Positions 63,370 to 64,000 of a DNA stretch of 64,000 nt are shown one piece after another. Under the pieces are notes generated by a model. It worked only from the letters and a program-made list of their open reading frames with translations. It did not search any database and was not told where the DNA came from. Origin of the DNA: an uncultured Alphaproteobacteria bacterium (lineage in GTDB: Bacteria > Pseudomonadota > Alphaproteobacteria > SP197); the NCBI GenBank assembly GCA_958295695.1, contig OY282363.1:1493403-1557402 (forward strand), read 5' to 3'. The translations under genes and the position numbers were made by a program. The first letter of the stretch is position 1; every line of letters begins with the position of its first letter.

Positions 63370-64000
63370 ATGGCCGAGAACGATATCTCCGCGGGCGACG
63401 GCGTCTGGCCGCGCGAGGCCGAGGTCGCGCGCTGGACCGACGCCTACTTCAACCGCACGAAGACGACCGTGGGGACTTTCGGCGACTGCCCGGTCACCTA
63501 TGCGGTGTTCATGCGGCGCCCGGTGGTCTGCGCGCCGCGGCTGATGGTCGAATGGCTCGGCGCGATGGCCGCCGCGCGGGGCGTGAAGATCGAGGTCGAG
63601 CTGCCGTTCAGCGAGGGGCAATGGGTCGGCGCCGGCGAACCGGTCGCCTACATCACGGGCCCCTTCGCGTCGCTGGTCGACCTGGAGACGCTGTTCCTGC
63701 AGAAGCTCGGGCCCGCCTGCGTCGCCGCCCACAACGCCTGCACCATGTGCGTCGATTTGCCCCGGACGGCCTTTCTCGCCATGGACGCGCGGCACTGCGC
63801 GGGGACCGAGATGGCGGAGATGATGGCCTACGCCGCCTCCGTCGGCTCCGACCGGGCCCGGCGCAAGGCCGACGCCCGGGGCTTCATCGGCAACGCGACC
63901 GACGCCACGGCCCACTACTTCGGCAACCCGAAGGGCCTGGGCACCATGCCCCACGCGCTGATCGGCTACGCCGGCGGCACGGTGCGCGCCGCCGAGATGT
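63370..64000 (+). CDS. Nicotinate phosphoribosyltransferase-type protein (partial)
   Basis: Starts at ATG 63370 and continues past the window edge (about 210 residues seen). The N-terminal half matches the NAPRTase/PncB family: AYFNRTKTTVGTFGDCPVTYAVFMRRP, LPFSEGQWVGAGEPVAYITGP, FLQKLGPACVAAHNA and GTMPHALIGYAGG. It would make nicotinate mononucleotide in the NAD salvage path. The C-terminus and key phosphate-binding part are not in this window. Confidence 0.88.
   Translation, partial: MAENDISAGDGVWPREAEVARWTDAYFNRTKTTVGTFGDCPVTYAVFMRRPVVCAPRLMVEWLGAMAAARGVKIEVELPFSEGQWVGAGEPVAYITGPFASLVDLETLFLQKLGPACVAAHNACTMCVDLPRTAFLAMDARHCAGTEMAEMMAYAASVGSDRARRKADARGFIGNATDATAHYFGNPKGLGTMPHALIGYAGGTVRAAEM

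Noticed and set aside
1..64000. CRISPR array or integrase
   Set aside because: No regularly spaced direct repeats, cas genes, tyrosine integrase or transposase were seen.

Overview
The window is a GC-rich bacterial chromosome segment that I read as alphaproteobacterial, probably Rhodospirillales-like. Reasons: the fau (5-formyl-THF cyclo-ligase) - 6S RNA - zapA - DUF4164-type - tkt arrangement, the many ATGA/GTGA gene overlaps, twin-arginine signal peptides, many amino-acid, betaine and amide catabolic genes, and intergenic palindromic repeats of a kind common in this class. No species can be named from the sequence alone. Most of it is tightly packed housekeeping and metabolic genes; two AT-richer islands on the right carry conflict/defence-type genes.

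Layout. 1-5 kb: CocE-type hydrolase (cut by the left edge), 5-formyl-THF cyclo-ligase, a 6S RNA candidate, zapA, a DUF4164-type coiled coil, and divergent transketolase. 5-10 kb: a GNAT-like protein, a YcaQ-type glycosylase, a DUF547 protein, and a glycosyltransferase pair whose first member has an in-frame stop. 10-17 kb: a long minus-strand run, ExbB/MotA-like channel plus two membrane proteins, sfsA, map, radC, a DMT transporter, an MFS transporter and a 2-keto-4-pentenoate hydratase. 17-26 kb: a CinA-type protein, an NTF2-like protein, a DMT exporter, a YtcJ amidohydrolase, a class III aminotransferase, a Tat-exported solute-binding protein, a small membrane protein and a serine hydrolase. 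26-38 kb: flavodoxin-like protein, gamma-butyrobetaine-type dioxygenase, tRNA-Leu, PhyH-like gene, amidase, AceE-like transketolase, M17 aminopeptidase, a decayed toxin-antitoxin pair, and an M24 peptidase. 38-44 kb: a glycine-betaine ABC system (binding protein, fused double permease, ATPase with CBS domains). 43-53 kb: Baeyer-Villiger-type monooxygenase, nitronate monooxygenase, an M24 pseudogene, a PatB/MalY aminotransferase, an alpha/beta hydrolase, an orphan ParE-type toxin and succinate-semialdehyde dehydrogenase.

The right-hand part is the most interesting. At 52.9-53.9 kb an AT-richer two-gene unit encodes a ThsB-like TIR-fold protein overlapping by one base with a three-helix membrane protein (RipA/8xMP type). 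After GC-rich gor, chrA and class II DAHP synthase, a second AT-richer island at 58.4-63.2 kb encodes three overlapping genes: a HerA-type ATPase, a NurA-type nuclease with a predicted zinc-binding insertion, and a DNA amino-methyltransferase. The first pair looks like a Thoeris-like signalling/membrane-effector defence unit. The triplet looks like a modification-plus-translocating-nuclease system. I infer both functions from domains and context; neither is shown. The window ends inside a nicotinate phosphoribosyltransferase gene.

Several genes are decaying: the glycosyltransferase, an M24 peptidase, a MazEF-like pair, a PhyH gene lacking the expected distal histidine, and a DUF1640-like fragment. 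Dispersed repeats overlap or abut some of them.
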